64,000 nt of DNA from Ramlibacter tataouinensis (GCA_002427815.1 DIZF01000001.1:205293-269292), one strand, 5' to 3'. Positions 40,225-51,664 are shown, numbered from the stretch's first letter. Numbers and translations are program-made. The notes: generated by a model from the sequence alone, not told the origin.

Positions 40225-41427
40225 TCACGGAGTGGGTGCGCCTGAGCGGAACCACTGCGCGATCACGGCCCGTTCGCCCTCCGTGATGCCCGTGGCGTTG
40301 TTCATCGGCATGATCCGGGTCACCACGGCCTGCTGGTACACCATCTGGGCGTGCTGCCTGAGCGCGGCGGGCGAGTCCAGCCGCACGTTCTTCATCTGGA
40401 CCTGCGCGCCGTGGCAGGGGTAGCAGCGCTGGGCCAGCACCTGCTGCACCTGCGGGTAGCCGACGGCGCCACTTCCCGAGATGGGGGTCGCCGCATTCGA
40501 GTCCGGCCGCAGCCAGACCACGACGGCGACAATGACTGCGACACCCACCAGCGCATAGGGCAGCGGACGGCGGTTGCGGCCCAGCTTCCAGCCGTGGCGC
40601 ATGACGAAGAACTGCCGGATGGCCGCGCCGGCGAACATCATCAGGACCAGCACCAGCCAGTTGCGCGGGTGGCTCCAGGTGAAGCTGTAGTGGTTGCTCA
40701 TCATCGCGAACAGCACCGGCAGCGTGAAGTAGGTGTTGTGCACGCTGCGCTGCTTGCCGCGCTGGCCGTGGATGGCATCGACCGGCTCGCCCGCCTTGAT
40801 CGCCGCCACCACCTTGCGCTGGCCGGGAATGATCCAGAACAGCACGTTGGCGCTCATCGCCGTCGCGATCATGGCGCCCACCAGCAGGAAGGCCGCCCGG
40901 CCGGCGAACCAGTGGCAGGCCAGCCAGGATGCGACGCACACCAGCGCCAGCACCAGCGCGCCCACGATGGCGTCGCCGTTCTCGCGTTGCCCGAACCAGC
41001 GGCAGATCGCGTCGTACAGCAGCCAGAAGACGACGAGGAACGACAGCGCCACGGCGATCGCAGCGCCAGGCGGCCAGTCCATCACCGAGCGGTCGACGAG
41101 CCAGGTGCCCGCGCTCCAGAGATACGAAATGGTGAACAGCGCGAAGCCGGTCAGCCACGTCGAGTAGCTTTCCCAGAAGAACCAGTGCAGGTGCGCGGGC
41201 AGCCGGGGCGGCGCGACGTTGAATTTGACCGGGTGGTAGAAGCCGCCGCCGTGCACCGCCCACAGCTCGCCGCTGACGCCTTGCCGTGTGAGGTCCTGGT
41301 CGACCGGCGGCGTCAGGCTGGAATCGAGGAAGACGAAATAGAACGAGGAGCCGATCCAGGCGATGCCCGTGACGAGATGGGCCCAGCGCAGCAGCAGGTT
41401 GGCCCAGTCCAGCAGATAGCTTTCCAT
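40225..41427 (-). CDS. puuD: Membrane urate hydroxylase PuuD with cytochrome c domain
   Basis: 400 residues. Eight or nine membrane helices: the first ones WAHLVTGIAWIGSSFYFVFL, with the signature E-L-W-A-V-H-G-G-G-F-Y-H, WFFWESYSTWLTGFALFTIS, and so on through RNWLVLVLMMFAGAAIRQFF. From about residue 325 comes a soluble domain with the haem c motif CYPCH and a distal Met in RIMPMNNATG. It oxidises urate at the membrane and passes electrons to cytochrome c. Coding strand is minus; the other urate genes are close by. The haem domain would face the periplasm. Confidence 0.9.
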   Translation of the reverse strand: MESYLLDWANLLLRWAHLVTGIAWIGSSFYFVFLDSSLTPPVDQDLTRQGVSGELWAVHGGGFYHPVKFNVAPPRLPAHLHWFFWESYSTWLTGFALFTISYLWSAGTWLVDRSVMDWPPGAAIAVALSFLVVFWLLYDAICRWFGQRENGDAIVGALVLALVCVASWLACHWFAGRAAFLLVGAMIATAMSANVLFWIIPGQRKVVAAIKAGEPVDAIHGQRGKQRSVHNTYFTLPVLFAMMSNHYSFTWSHPRNWLVLVLMMFAGAAIRQFFVMRHGWKLGRNRRPLPYALVGVAVIVAVVVWLRPDSNAATPISGSGAVGYPQVQQVLAQRCYPCHGAQVQMKNVRLDSPAALRQHAQMVYQQAVVTRIMPMNNATGITEGERAVIAQWFRSGAPTP

Positions 41428-41583
41428 GTCATCCCAGCGTGGAAGGCCTGCTCACCACCGCGGGCGCTCTGAGCAGTTGGTGCCGCGAACAACAAGAATT
41501 GGAATCTGACCCCCATTCTTTGGGCTCCGCTGCGGCGTCTTGGGAATGTATCCAGTTTGGGCGCGTCGTGCCGACGCAGGTCT

Positions 41584-42387
41584 TCAGCGCTGGCCGGGTG
41601 CACCCAGCTGCAGCAACTGCGCCGCCACGCTGACGGCGATGACTTCCGGCTCCTTGCCCGCGATGCCGGGCAGGCCGATGGGACAGGTCACCTGCGCCAG
41701 TTCGCTCTCGCCGAAGCCCCGCTGCTCGAGGCGATGGCGGAAGGTCGCCCATTTGGTGGCGCTGCCGATCAGGCCGATGCAGGCGAGATCGCCGCGCTCG
41801 CGTTGGCGCAACAGGCAGGCCGCCACCACGTCCAGGTCCTGCGCATGGCTGAAGCTCATGATCAGCACCCGCGAGTGCGGCGCCAGGCCGGCGACAGCGC
41901 CCTGCACCGGGTCGGAATGTTCGCAGTGCACGTTGGCCGGCGGATCGGCCGGGAAGATTTCGTCGCGGCTGTCGACCCAGGTGATCGCGAACGGCAGCGG
42001 CGCCAGGGTGTTGACCAGCGCCTTGCCGACGTGGCCGCCCCCGAACAAGGCGAGCGGCACCCGCGCAGGCGCGAGCCGGGCTTGCAGCGACGAAATGTCC
42101 GCTGCCGCGACGCGTTCGAAGCGCAAGCGCACCACGCCGCCGCAACACTGGCCCAGGCCAGGACCCAGTGCATGGGACTGCACCGCTTCGCCAACTTCTC
42201 CCGCCAGGCGCCGGCGCGCCTGCGCTATCGCCTGGAACTCCAGATGCCCGCCGCCGATGCTGCCCACCACGTCGTTCGCGAACACGGCCATCCAGGCGCC
42301 CGCGTCGCGCGGGGCCGAGCCTTGGGTAGTCTCCACGGTGACGAGAACAGCGTCTTCGTGGATCAGCCGGGACGTGAAATGGGTCAT
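41584..42387 (-). CDS. xdhC: Xanthine dehydrogenase accessory protein XdhC
   Basis: 267 residues. N-terminal XdhC-CoxI domain: AVLVTVETTQGSAPRDAGAW, GSIGGGHLEFQAIAQARRRL and the CGG near GLGQCCGGVVRLRFE; C-terminal Rossmann domain: LALFGGGHVGKALVNTLAPL and LGLIGSATKWATFR-like CIGLIGSATKWATFRHRLEQ, ending PIGLPGIAGKEPEVIAVSVA. It inserts the sulfurated molybdenum cofactor into xanthine dehydrogenase. The xdhAB genes are not in the window; they may lie elsewhere. It stands beside urate catabolism genes, consistent with purine degradation. Confidence 0.88.
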   Translation of the reverse strand: MTHFTSRLIHEDAVLVTVETTQGSAPRDAGAWMAVFANDVVGSIGGGHLEFQAIAQARRRLAGEVGEAVQSHALGPGLGQCCGGVVRLRFERVAAADISSLQARLAPARVPLALFGGGHVGKALVNTLAPLPFAITWVDSRDEIFPADPPANVHCEHSDPVQGAVAGLAPHSRVLIMSFSHAQDLDVVAACLLRQRERGDLACIGLIGSATKWATFRHRLEQRGFGESELAQVTCPIGLPGIAGKEPEVIAVSVAAQLLQLGAPGQR

Positions 42388-42521
42388 GCTGCTATCGGCG
42401 CACCGCCGCGTCCATTCGAAAGAATCGTGTCAATTGAGTAAAGCCGGTCGTCAAATCCGAAGCCATGGCGTTGAATAGCCGAGCTGGAGCGCCCGCAAAG
42501 CGCGCCGAACTGGAGAATCTC

Positions 42522-43058
42522 ATGAAATACCGCTTTGGCGTGCGCCACATCGTGCCGGCCGCACTGGCAACCTCGATCGCCGCCCTGATAGCAGCTTGCT
42601 CTTCGCGCGGCACGCCCACTGTCCCGGTGGAAGCAGCCCCCACGGGCGGCGCGACCGCTCCAGAATCCGGCCAGCCGTCCGCGGCCATCCCATCGGCGGG
42701 CTTCAAGGCAGTGCAGAAGTCCAATGCCACCAATCCCCGGGCCTACCGCCAGGACGCCGCGCATCATTTGTATGCCCTGAATCATGACCGGATCTACCAG
42801 GGCAAGCTGCCCCCGATGCTGTACGCCATCGGCGTGCTCCAGGTCGAGGTGGACGGCCGGGGCAATGTCCGCCACCTGAACTGGATGCGCGCGCCCAGGC
42901 ACGCGCCCGAAGTGGTGGCTGAAATCGAACGCACGGTCCGGGCCGCCGCGCCCTTCCCGGCGCCCGCGCGCATGGGCAAGGTGGTCTATACCGACACCTG
43001 GCTGTGGCACAAGAGCGGCCGCTTCCAGCTCGACACATTGACCGAAGGACAGCTCTGA
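42522..43058 (+). CDS. Lipoprotein with TonB-C-like domain, function unknown
   Basis: 178 residues. Signal peptide with lipobox IAACS (Cys near residue 26) followed by a Pro/Ala/Gly linker. The C-terminal ~95 residues read YAIGVLQVEVDGRGNVRHLN then WMRAPRHAPEVVAEIERTVR and AAPFPAP, the strand-helix pattern of TonB C-terminal/TolA-like domains. It may act as a periplasmic or outer-membrane adaptor. GGAGAATCTC precedes ATG 42522. It is divergent from xdhC and convergent with the HIUase gene, and no direct purine role is apparent. Confidence 0.7.
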   Translation: MKYRFGVRHIVPAALATSIAALIAACSSRGTPTVPVEAAPTGGATAPESGQPSAAIPSAGFKAVQKSNATNPRAYRQDAAHHLYALNHDRIYQGKLPPMLYAIGVLQVEVDGRGNVRHLNWMRAPRHAPEVVAEIERTVRAAAPFPAPARMGKVVYTDTWLWHKSGRFQLDTLTEGQL

Positions 43059-43071
43059 GCGCCGCCGGTCT

Positions 43072-43425
43072 TCAGGAACCGCGGTAGGTGGCGTAGCTCC
43101 ACGGGCTGACCAGCAGGGGCACGTGGTAGTGCTGGGCGGGATCGGCCACGCCGAAATCCAGGCTGACCTCGCCCAGGAAACTCGGGTCGGGCAAGGCCAC
43201 GCCGCGGGCCTTGAAGTAGCCCGCCACGTCGAACACCAGCCGGTAGGTGCCTTTTTTCAGGCTGGCGCTGTCGACCAGCGGCCCGCCGGGGCTGCGTCCA
43301 TCGGCATCGAGCGTGAAGCGCTTCACCAGCCTCGCTTCCGCGCCCCGGGTCGTATAGAACGCCACCGTCATGCCCGCTGCGGGGCAACCGTGCATGGTGT
43401 CCAGGACATGCGTACTCAGGCCCAT
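43072..43425 (-). CDS. uraH: 5-hydroxyisourate hydrolase (HIUase, transthyretin-like)
   Basis: 117 residues. All three signature elements are there: GLSTHVLDTMHGCPAAGMTV at the N-terminus with the catalytic His, the internal KKGTYRLVFDVAGYF, and the C-terminal Y-R-G-S tetrapeptide (ATYRGS). HYHVPLLVSPWSYATYRGS is the end of the chain. It opens the ring of 5-hydroxyisourate made by urate oxidation to OHCU. ATG 43425 removes twelve extra residues from a longer in-frame possibility. Fits with puuD and the uraD domain nearby. Confidence 0.92.
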   Translation of the reverse strand: MGLSTHVLDTMHGCPAAGMTVAFYTTRGAEARLVKRFTLDADGRSPGGPLVDSASLKKGTYRLVFDVAGYFKARGVALPDPSFLGEVSLDFGVADPAQHYHVPLLVSPWSYATYRGS

Positions 43426-43492
43426 GGGGAGTCTCCAGTTGGTGGAACGCAGTTTATGCACTTCCGGGATTTGCCACTAACATTCCCGCTTC

Positions 43493-44428
43493 ATGACTTA
43501 CGACAGCACGGCGGCCTATCCGCGCGACCTCGCCGGCCACGGCCGCCAGCCCCCTCATGCGCGCTGGCCCGGCCAGGCGCGGATCGCCGTTCAGTTCGTG
43601 CTCAATTACGAGGAAGGCGGCGAAAACTCGGTGCTGCATGGCGACCCCGGCTCGGAGCAATTCCTGTCGGAGATGGCCAATCCGCCCAGCTACCCGGACC
43701 GGCACCTGAGCATGGAGAGCATCTATGAGTACGGTTCGCGCGCGGGTGTCTGGCGCATCCTGCGCGAATTCGAGCGGCGCGGCCTGCCATTGACGGTGTT
43801 CGGCGTGAGCATGGCGCTGCAACGCAACCCCGAGGTCACGGCCGCGTTCCGGGAACTGGGGCATGAGATCGCCTGCCATGGCTGGCGCTGGATTTCCTAC
43901 CAGGGCGTGGCCGAAGCGACCGAGCGCGAGCACATGCGCATCGCCATGGACATCATCCGCGAGCTGACGGGTGAGCGGCCGCTGGGCTGGTACACCGGAC
44001 GCGACAGCCCCAACACGCGCCGCCTGGTGGCCGACTACGGCGGCTTCGAATACGACAGCGACTATTACGGCGACGACCTGCCGCTGTGGATGAAAGTGCG
44101 AAAGACCGACGGCACCGTCGCCGCGCACCTGGTGGTGCCGTACACGCTCGATGCCAACGACATGCGCTTTGCGCTGCCCCAGGGGTTTGCCCAGGCCGAC
44201 GACTTCTTCACCTACCTGCGCGACAGTTTCGACGCACTTTATGCCGAGGGCGATGTCGCGCCCAGGATGCTCAGCGTCGGCATGCACTGCCGGCTGCTCG
44301 GGCGGCCGGGCCGCATCGTGGCGCTGCAGCGCTTCCTGGACCATGTGCAACGCCATGACCGGGTGTGGATCTGCCGCCGCATCGACATCGCGCGCCACTG
44401 GAAGAACACGCACCCCTTCGAAGGTTGA
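43493..44428 (+). CDS. puuE: Allantoinase PuuE (polysaccharide-deacetylase fold)
   Basis: 311 residues. NodB-type barrel: IAVQFVLNYEEGGENSVLHG (metal-independent variant with E-E-G-G in place of the Asp pair), YEYGSRAGVWRILREFERRG, GHEIACHGWRWISYQGVAEA, GWYTGRDSPNTRRLVADYGG and EYDSDYYGDDLPLW. This set, especially C-H-G-W-R-W and Y-T-G-R-x-S-x-N-T-R, identifies the PuuE allantoinase that hydrolyses allantoin to allantoate. Next gene starts two bases after the stop, one operon with uraD-allC and the M20 gene. Confidence 0.92.
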   Translation: MTYDSTAAYPRDLAGHGRQPPHARWPGQARIAVQFVLNYEEGGENSVLHGDPGSEQFLSEMANPPSYPDRHLSMESIYEYGSRAGVWRILREFERRGLPLTVFGVSMALQRNPEVTAAFRELGHEIACHGWRWISYQGVAEATEREHMRIAMDIIRELTGERPLGWYTGRDSPNTRRLVADYGGFEYDSDYYGDDLPLWMKVRKTDGTVAAHLVVPYTLDANDMRFALPQGFAQADDFFTYLRDSFDALYAEGDVAPRMLSVGMHCRLLGRPGRIVALQRFLDHVQRHDRVWICRRIDIARHWKNTHPFEG

Positions 44429-44430
44429 AG

Positions 44431-46275
44431 ATGCCCGTGACACTGCAACAACTCAATGCCGCCGGCACCGATGAAGCCGCACGGCTGCTGGACGGCCTGT
44501 ACGAACATTCGCCCTGGATTGCCCGCGCCGCGCTGGCGCAGCGGCCGTTCCGATCGCTCGCCCACCTCAAGCACGTGATGGCGGGCATCGTCGCGCAAGC
44601 CGGCCGCGATGCCCAGCTCGCGTTGGTGCGCGCGCATCCGGAGCTGGCCGGCAAGGCAATGGTGAGCAAGTCGCTCACTGCGGAATCCGATCACGAGCAG
44701 GGCAGCGCGGGCCTGGCGGATTGCACGCCCGCCGAGTTGGCAAGGATCCGGCAGCTCAACGCCGACTACAGCGCGAGGTTCGGTTTCCCCTTTGTGCTGG
44801 CCGTGCGCGGTCCGCGCGGTACCGGTCTGCCCCGCAGGGAAATCATCGAGACCTTCGAACGTCGCCTGGACAACCCGCCCGACTTCGAGCTGGCCGAGTG
44901 CCTGCGCAACATCCACCGCATCGCGGAGCTTCGGCTGAACGACAAGTTCGCCTTGGCTCCCGCGCTGGGCAACTGGGTCTGGGACCGGCTGGAATCACTG
45001 GCGCAGTACAGCGACCCGGGCTATCGCGAGAAGGGGCAGCTCACCGTCACCTATCTGACCGACGCGCATCGGCAGGCGGCCGCCCGCATCGTGCAGGACA
45101 TGCGGGACTGCGGCTTCGACGAGGTAGCGATCGATGCCGTGGGCAACGTGGTGGGACGGTACCGGGCAAGCCCACGCCCCCACCCCAACCCTCCCCCGGA
45201 AGGGGAGGGAGTCAATACCCGACCAGGGGGCGAGGGAGCGAAGACACTCCTCACCGGCTCGCATTACGACACCGTGCGCAACGGCGGGAAATACGACGGG
45301 CGGCTGGGCATCTACACGCCGATGGCCTGCGTGCGTGCGCTGTCGAGCCGGGGCGAACGCCTGCCCTTCGACCTCGAGGTGATCGGTTTCGCCGAGGAAG
45401 AAGGCCAGCGCTACAAGGCGACTTTCCTGGGCTCCGGCGCGCTGATCGGCAGCTTCGACGCCGCCTGGCTGGACCAGAAAGACGCGGATGGGGTCCTCCT
45501 GCGCGAGGCGATGCAACACGCGGGCCTGCCGGCCACGCCGGAGGCCATTGCCACGCTGCGGCGGGATCCCGCCGACTACCTGGGTTTTGTCGAGGTTCAT
45601 ATCGAGCAGGGGCCGGTACTCAACGAAAGCAATCTGCCGCTGGGCATCGTCACTTCCATCAACGGCGGTGTGCGCTTCCAGTGCGAGGCCGTCGGCATGG
45701 CCAGCCACGCCGGCACCACGCCGATGAACCGCCGCCGCGACGCCGCAGCCGCCGTGGCCGAACTGGCGCTGTATATCGAAAAGCGCGCGGCCCGCGACGG
45801 CGATTCGGTCGCCACCATCGGCATGCTGAACGTGCCGGGCGGGTCGATCAACGTGGTGCCGGGCCGCTGCCAGTTCAGCCTGGACCTGCGCGCCCCGACC
45901 GACGCGCAGCGCGACGCGCTGGTGGCCGATGTTCTGGGCGAACTGCGGGCCATCTGCGAGCGCCGCGGTGTGCGCTGCAGCCCGGAGGAAACCATGCGGG
46001 CTGCTGCCGCGCCGAGCGCGCCGCCCTGGCAGGCCCGCTGGGAACAGGCCGTGGCCGCGCTGGAGGCGCCGCTGCATCGCATGCCCAGCGGCGCGGGCCA
46101 TGACGCGATGAAGCTGCAGGAGATCCTGCCGCAGGCCATGCTGTTCGTGCGCGGGCAGAACTCGGGCATCAGCCACAACCCGCTGGAAAGCACCACCACC
46201 GACGACATCCAGCTGGCCGTGGAGGCCTTCGGGCACCTGCTCGGCCAGCTCGCCAGGGAATTGCAAGCCCGATGA
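44431..46275 (+). CDS. UraD-AllC fusion: OHCU decarboxylase plus allantoate amidohydrolase
   Basis: 614 residues in two parts. Residues 1-165: OHCU decarboxylase (EHSPWIARAALAQRPFRSLA with the catalytic His region, RAHPELAGKA, F-G-F-P-F-V-L-A-V-R-G). Residues about 190-614: M20 allantoate/carbamoyl amidohydrolase with zinc ligands in LLTGSHYDTVRNGGKYDG, IGFAEEEGQRYKATFLGSGA, LGFVEVHIEQGPVLNE and ISHNPLESTT, and the dimer arm with ASHAGTTPMNRRRDAAAA. One protein thus covers OHCU to allantoin and allantoate to ureidoglycine. Between them, at residues about 247-272, sits a foreign, Pro/Gly/Glu-rich insert encoded by a repeat. ATG 44431 right after puuE. Overlaps next gene by ATGA. Confidence 0.88.
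   Translation: MPVTLQQLNAAGTDEAARLLDGLYEHSPWIARAALAQRPFRSLAHLKHVMAGIVAQAGRDAQLALVRAHPELAGKAMVSKSLTAESDHEQGSAGLADCTPAELARIRQLNADYSARFGFPFVLAVRGPRGTGLPRREIIETFERRLDNPPDFELAECLRNIHRIAELRLNDKFALAPALGNWVWDRLESLAQYSDPGYREKGQLTVTYLTDAHRQAAARIVQDMRDCGFDEVAIDAVGNVVGRYRASPRPHPNPPPEGEGVNTRPGGEGAKTLLTGSHYDTVRNGGKYDGRLGIYTPMACVRALSSRGERLPFDLEVIGFAEEEGQRYKATFLGSGALIGSFDAAWLDQKDADGVLLREAMQHAGLPATPEAIATLRRDPADYLGFVEVHIEQGPVLNESNLPLGIVTSINGGVRFQCEAVGMASHAGTTPMNRRRDAAAAVAELALYIEKRAARDGDSVATIGMLNVPGGSINVVPGRCQFSLDLRAPTDAQRDALVADVLGELRAICERRGVRCSPEETMRAAAAPSAPPWQARWEQAVAALEAPLHRMPSGAGHDAMKLQEILPQAMLFVRGQNSGISHNPLESTTTDDIQLAVEAFGHLLGQLARELQAR
45176..45213 (+). repeat. GC-rich palindromic repeat (copy 2) inside the uraD-allC gene
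   Basis: CCCCCACCCCAACCCTCCCC then CGGAAGGGGAGGGAG. It aligns with the minus strand of 15245-15281 including the CCCTCCCC/GGGGAGGG stem. It is in frame and is translated as PHPNPPPEGEG between residues of the allantoate amidohydrolase domain where relatives have only a short loop, so the repeat has been accepted as part of a protein. Confidence 0.75.
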
Positions 46276-47495
46276 CCGACTACGACAAGATCGACGCCTG
46301 GGTCGATGCCCATTTCGACGAGGAAGTGCACTTCCTGCAGGAACTCGTCAGGGTGCCCACCGACACCCCGCCCGGCAACAACGCACCGCATGCCGAACGC
46401 ACAGCGCAGCTGCTGCAAACCTTCGGCCTGGAGGCGGAAAAATATCCGGTGCCTCAGGCGGAAGTCCAGGCTCATGGGTTGCAGTCCATCACCAACCTGA
46501 TCGTGCGAAGGCGCTACGGCGAGGGCCCGACCATCGCGCTGAATGCCCACGGCGACGTGGTGCCGCCGGGCGAGGGCTGGACCCACGATCCCTACGGCGG
46601 CGAGGTCGTGGACGGCAGGATCTATGGCCGCGCGGCCGCTGTCAGCAAAAGCGACTTCGCCAGCTTCACTTTCGCGCTGCGCGCGCTCGAGTCCCTGCGG
46701 GCCCGTCTGAAGGGCGGCGTCGAGCTGCACTTCACCTATGACGAGGAATTCGGCGGCGAACTCGGGCCGGGCTGGCTGCTGAGCCACAAGCTGACGAAGC
46801 CCGATCTGCTGATCGCGGCCGGCTTCAGCTACGAGGTGGTCACGGCGCACAACGGCTGTCTGCAGCTCGAAGTGACCGTGCACGGCAAGATGGCGCATGC
46901 GGCCATCCCCGACAGCGGCGTGGATGCGCTGCAGGCGGCGGTGCGCATCCTCGGCGCGCTGTACGCCCTCAATGCGCTGTACCGGCGGGTCACGTCGTCC
47001 GTCGCGGGCATCACCCACCCCTACCTGAACGTGGGCCGGATCGAAGGCGGCACCAACACCAACGTGGTCCCCGGCAAGGTGGTGTTCAAGCTCGACCGCC
47101 GGATGATTCCGGAGGAGCAGCCCGCGGTGGTGGAGGCCGCGATCCGCGAGACCATTCAGGACGTTGCGGCCCAGTGCCCCGGCATCACCGTGGAGATCAG
47201 GCGGCTGTTGCTGGCGAAATCCATGAAGCCCCTGCCGGGCAACAAGCCTCTGGTCGATGCGATCCGCCAGCATGGCCAGGCGGTGTTCGGTCAACCCATC
47301 CCCGCGCGAGGCACCCCGCTGTATACCGACGTGCGGCTGTATGCGGAGGCCGGCATCCCCGGGGTCATCTACGGCGCCGGTCCGCGCACCGTGCTGGAGT
47401 CCAACGCCAAGCGCGCCGACGAGCGGCTGGAACTGGAGGATTTGCGCCGGGCCACCAAGGTGATCGCGCGCGCGCTGCTGGATTTGCTGTCCTGA
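46272..47495 (+). CDS. M20 family metallopeptidase/amidohydrolase (ArgE/DapE type)
   Basis: 407 residues. Metal and catalytic residues: ALNAHGDVVPPGEGWTHDPY (His and Asp), IYGRAAAVSKSDFASFTFAL (bridging Asp in S-K-S-D), ELHFTYDEEFGGELGPGWLL (catalytic Glu, metal Glu) and the terminal GAGPRTVLESNAKRADERLE. The dimerisation domain includes VHGKMAHAAIPDSGVDALQA. Last gene of the allantoin operon and translationally coupled, it may act on the ureido acid produced by AllC, though acetylornithine or dipeptide hydrolysis cannot be excluded. Confidence 0.85.
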   Translation: MTDYDKIDAWVDAHFDEEVHFLQELVRVPTDTPPGNNAPHAERTAQLLQTFGLEAEKYPVPQAEVQAHGLQSITNLIVRRRYGEGPTIALNAHGDVVPPGEGWTHDPYGGEVVDGRIYGRAAAVSKSDFASFTFALRALESLRARLKGGVELHFTYDEEFGGELGPGWLLSHKLTKPDLLIAAGFSYEVVTAHNGCLQLEVTVHGKMAHAAIPDSGVDALQAAVRILGALYALNALYRRVTSSVAGITHPYLNVGRIEGGTNTNVVPGKVVFKLDRRMIPEEQPAVVEAAIRETIQDVAAQCPGITVEIRRLLLAKSMKPLPGNKPLVDAIRQHGQAVFGQPIPARGTPLYTDVRLYAEAGIPGVIYGAGPRTVLESNAKRADERLELEDLRRATKVIARALLDLLS

Positions 47496-47614
47496 TTTCC
47501 CCGATCTCCCGCAGCAAGGCAGGCCCAGGGTTGGTCCGGCCGGCGCCGGCCTGCCGCCCAGCCCGAGGTCGAGGTCGAGCCTGGAGAACATGACCCAACA
47601 CAAGGGAACGCTGG

Positions 47615-47631
47615 AAAACCCGGGGTTTTTT
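47615..47631 (+). terminator. Weak terminator-like sequence after the allantoin operon
   Basis: AAAACCCGGGGTTTTTT: an almost loopless inverted repeat running into six T. It lies between the M20 gene and maeB, in a place where a terminator is expected. The stem is short, so confidence is low. Confidence 0.35.
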
Positions 47632-47711
47632 GCGCCAACGTGGCTTCGCGAAGCGCGCGGCGCCCCAGGATGCGGTAGCGTTTCGGGTTCGACAAGACGA
47701 AGGAGATATTG

Positions 47712-50006
<2,295 letters not shown>

Positions 50007-50014
50007 CGGAGTAA

Positions 50015-50044
50015 AGAGCGGCGCGGGGCCGGTCGCGCCGCTCT
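50015..50044 (+). terminator. Hairpin after maeB
   Basis: AGAGCGGCGCG, eight-base loop, CGCGCCGCTCT: a perfect 11-base-pair stem beginning nine bases after the maeB stop. A clear T-run is missing, so termination could be Rho-assisted. Confidence 0.6.
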
Positions 50045-50092
50045 CTCATACCGGCCCGTCCAGGCCGTGTTGGCCGCTCTATCATTGGGCGG

Positions 50093-51514
50093 ATGTACCA
50101 CAAGGAACTTGCCCGCCTCCTGTTGGCCACCGGCACCGGGTTGTTGACTGCGGCCCTGGTCGGCTGCGCCGCCAGCCCGACCCAGTCTCGTGAACCTGCC
50201 GCGGTGCAAGCCGCATGGGTCAAGGCGGGTCCTCACCCGCAGGTTCGCGCCGTGGTTGCGGCCGGCACGCAATGCCCGACTCTGCACATCGACGGCCAGT
50301 CCCGGAACATGGTGCTGCGGGTTCAGGCCGGCACTGCCGCAGCCCGGCCCACCGCGGCTTCGCCTTCGAAACCCTCGGTATTCGACGTCGGCGTATGCGA
50401 GGCCGACTTGCGCGCCGGAGCGCGCACCATCCGGATCGGTGACCGTGCGCTGGCCCCGATCAAGGAAGGCCCGACACGCATCATCGTGCTGGGGGACACC
50501 GGCTGCCGGATCAGCGCCACGACCGCCCAACCCTGCAACGACACAGCGAAGTGGCCATTCGCGCAGGTTGCCGCCAGGGCCGCGGCGATGGCCCCCGACC
50601 TGGTCATCCACGTTGGCGACTATCACTATCGGGAGTCGCCCTGCCCGGCGCAACTCCCAGGCTGCGCCGGCAGCGCGTGGGGCTATGGCTGGGACAGCTG
50701 GAAGGCCGACTTCTTCGATCCCGCCGCTCCCTTGTTGGCGGCCGCTCCCTGGGTGTTCCTGCGCGGCAATCACGAAGAGTGCATGCGCGCGGGCCAAGGC
50801 TGGTTTCGCTTGCTGGCACCGGAACCCTATGCGGCCAGGCGTTCCTGCGACGACCCTGCCAACGATGACGAGGCCGACTACAGCGATCCGTATGCCGTAT
50901 CACTCGGCCGCACGTCGCAGCTGATCGTCTTCGATTCGTCGCGCGCGGGCTATCGGCCGCTCGTGAAGGGCAACTCCAGAGACGAGTTGACGCGGTCCCG
51001 CTACGTGTCGCAACTTCGCGCCGTCACGGCCCTGGCTGCAGCGCCAAATCTGCACAGCTGGTTCGCCAGCCACCATCCCGTCCTCGCATTCGCACCCGAT
51101 CCCGCGCACCCTGGATCCGCCTTTCCCGGCAATGCGGCATTGCAGCAAACCCTGCGCGAAGTGAACGGAGAAGCCTACTTCGCGCCCGGCGTGCAACTTG
51201 CGTTGCATGGGCACGTGCATTGGTTTGAAGCCATCGGCTTCGCATCCGGGCACGTTCCCACCCTGGTCGCGGGTAACGGGGGCGATGACGTCGATATCGA
51301 TCTGCCGATCTCGAACGGGTCACCGGCGCCCGGCGCGCAGATGGCCCAGATCACTCAATCCAATACTTTTGGCTTTCTCTTGCTGCAGCGTGATTCCGTC
51401 GACCAGAACAAGTGGGCTCTGACTGCGTTCCGCGTCGACGGCAGCGTGCTCACCCGATGCGAGTTGCCAGAGGGAGGCGCCTTGCGGTGCGATCCCAGCG
51501 GGTGGGTTCGCTGA
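50093..51514 (+). CDS. Exported metallophosphoesterase (calcineurin-like), lipoprotein
   Basis: 473 residues. A signal peptide with lipobox ALVGC (Cys near residue 25) makes it a lipoprotein. Calcineurin-like metal motifs occur in order: G-D-T-G-C (first Asp), HVGDYHYRESPC, FLRGNHEECMRAG, SWFASHHPVLAFAP and LALHGHVHWFEAIGF. Phosphoester hydrolysis at the cell envelope is expected; substrate unknown. Alone on the plus strand after a hairpin terminator, and before a short lipoprotein gene. Ends WVR at 51514. Confidence 0.85.
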   Translation: MYHKELARLLLATGTGLLTAALVGCAASPTQSREPAAVQAAWVKAGPHPQVRAVVAAGTQCPTLHIDGQSRNMVLRVQAGTAAARPTAASPSKPSVFDVGVCEADLRAGARTIRIGDRALAPIKEGPTRIIVLGDTGCRISATTAQPCNDTAKWPFAQVAARAAAMAPDLVIHVGDYHYRESPCPAQLPGCAGSAWGYGWDSWKADFFDPAAPLLAAAPWVFLRGNHEECMRAGQGWFRLLAPEPYAARRSCDDPANDDEADYSDPYAVSLGRTSQLIVFDSSRAGYRPLVKGNSRDELTRSRYVSQLRAVTALAAAPNLHSWFASHHPVLAFAPDPAHPGSAFPGNAALQQTLREVNGEAYFAPGVQLALHGHVHWFEAIGFASGHVPTLVAGNGGDDVDIDLPISNGSPAPGAQMAQITQSNTFGFLLLQRDSVDQNKWALTAFRVDGSVLTRCELPEGGALRCDPSGWVR

Positions 51515-51664
51515 AGCCCCGCGCTGACCTGCAGTGTCCGCCAACGCCGCTCGCCGAACTGCATGAGGGATTGCCTGATGTCATCCGATCGTCACCATTC
51601 AGTCACGAACGAGTCACAGGCCATCCCTAAGCTCTGCGGTAGTTCCTGACCGGAGAAACATCCC

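Noticed and set aside
40351..41472. A 373-codon plus-strand frame
   Set aside because: Antisense to puuD, with the His/Asp/Gln-rich composition of a shadow frame.
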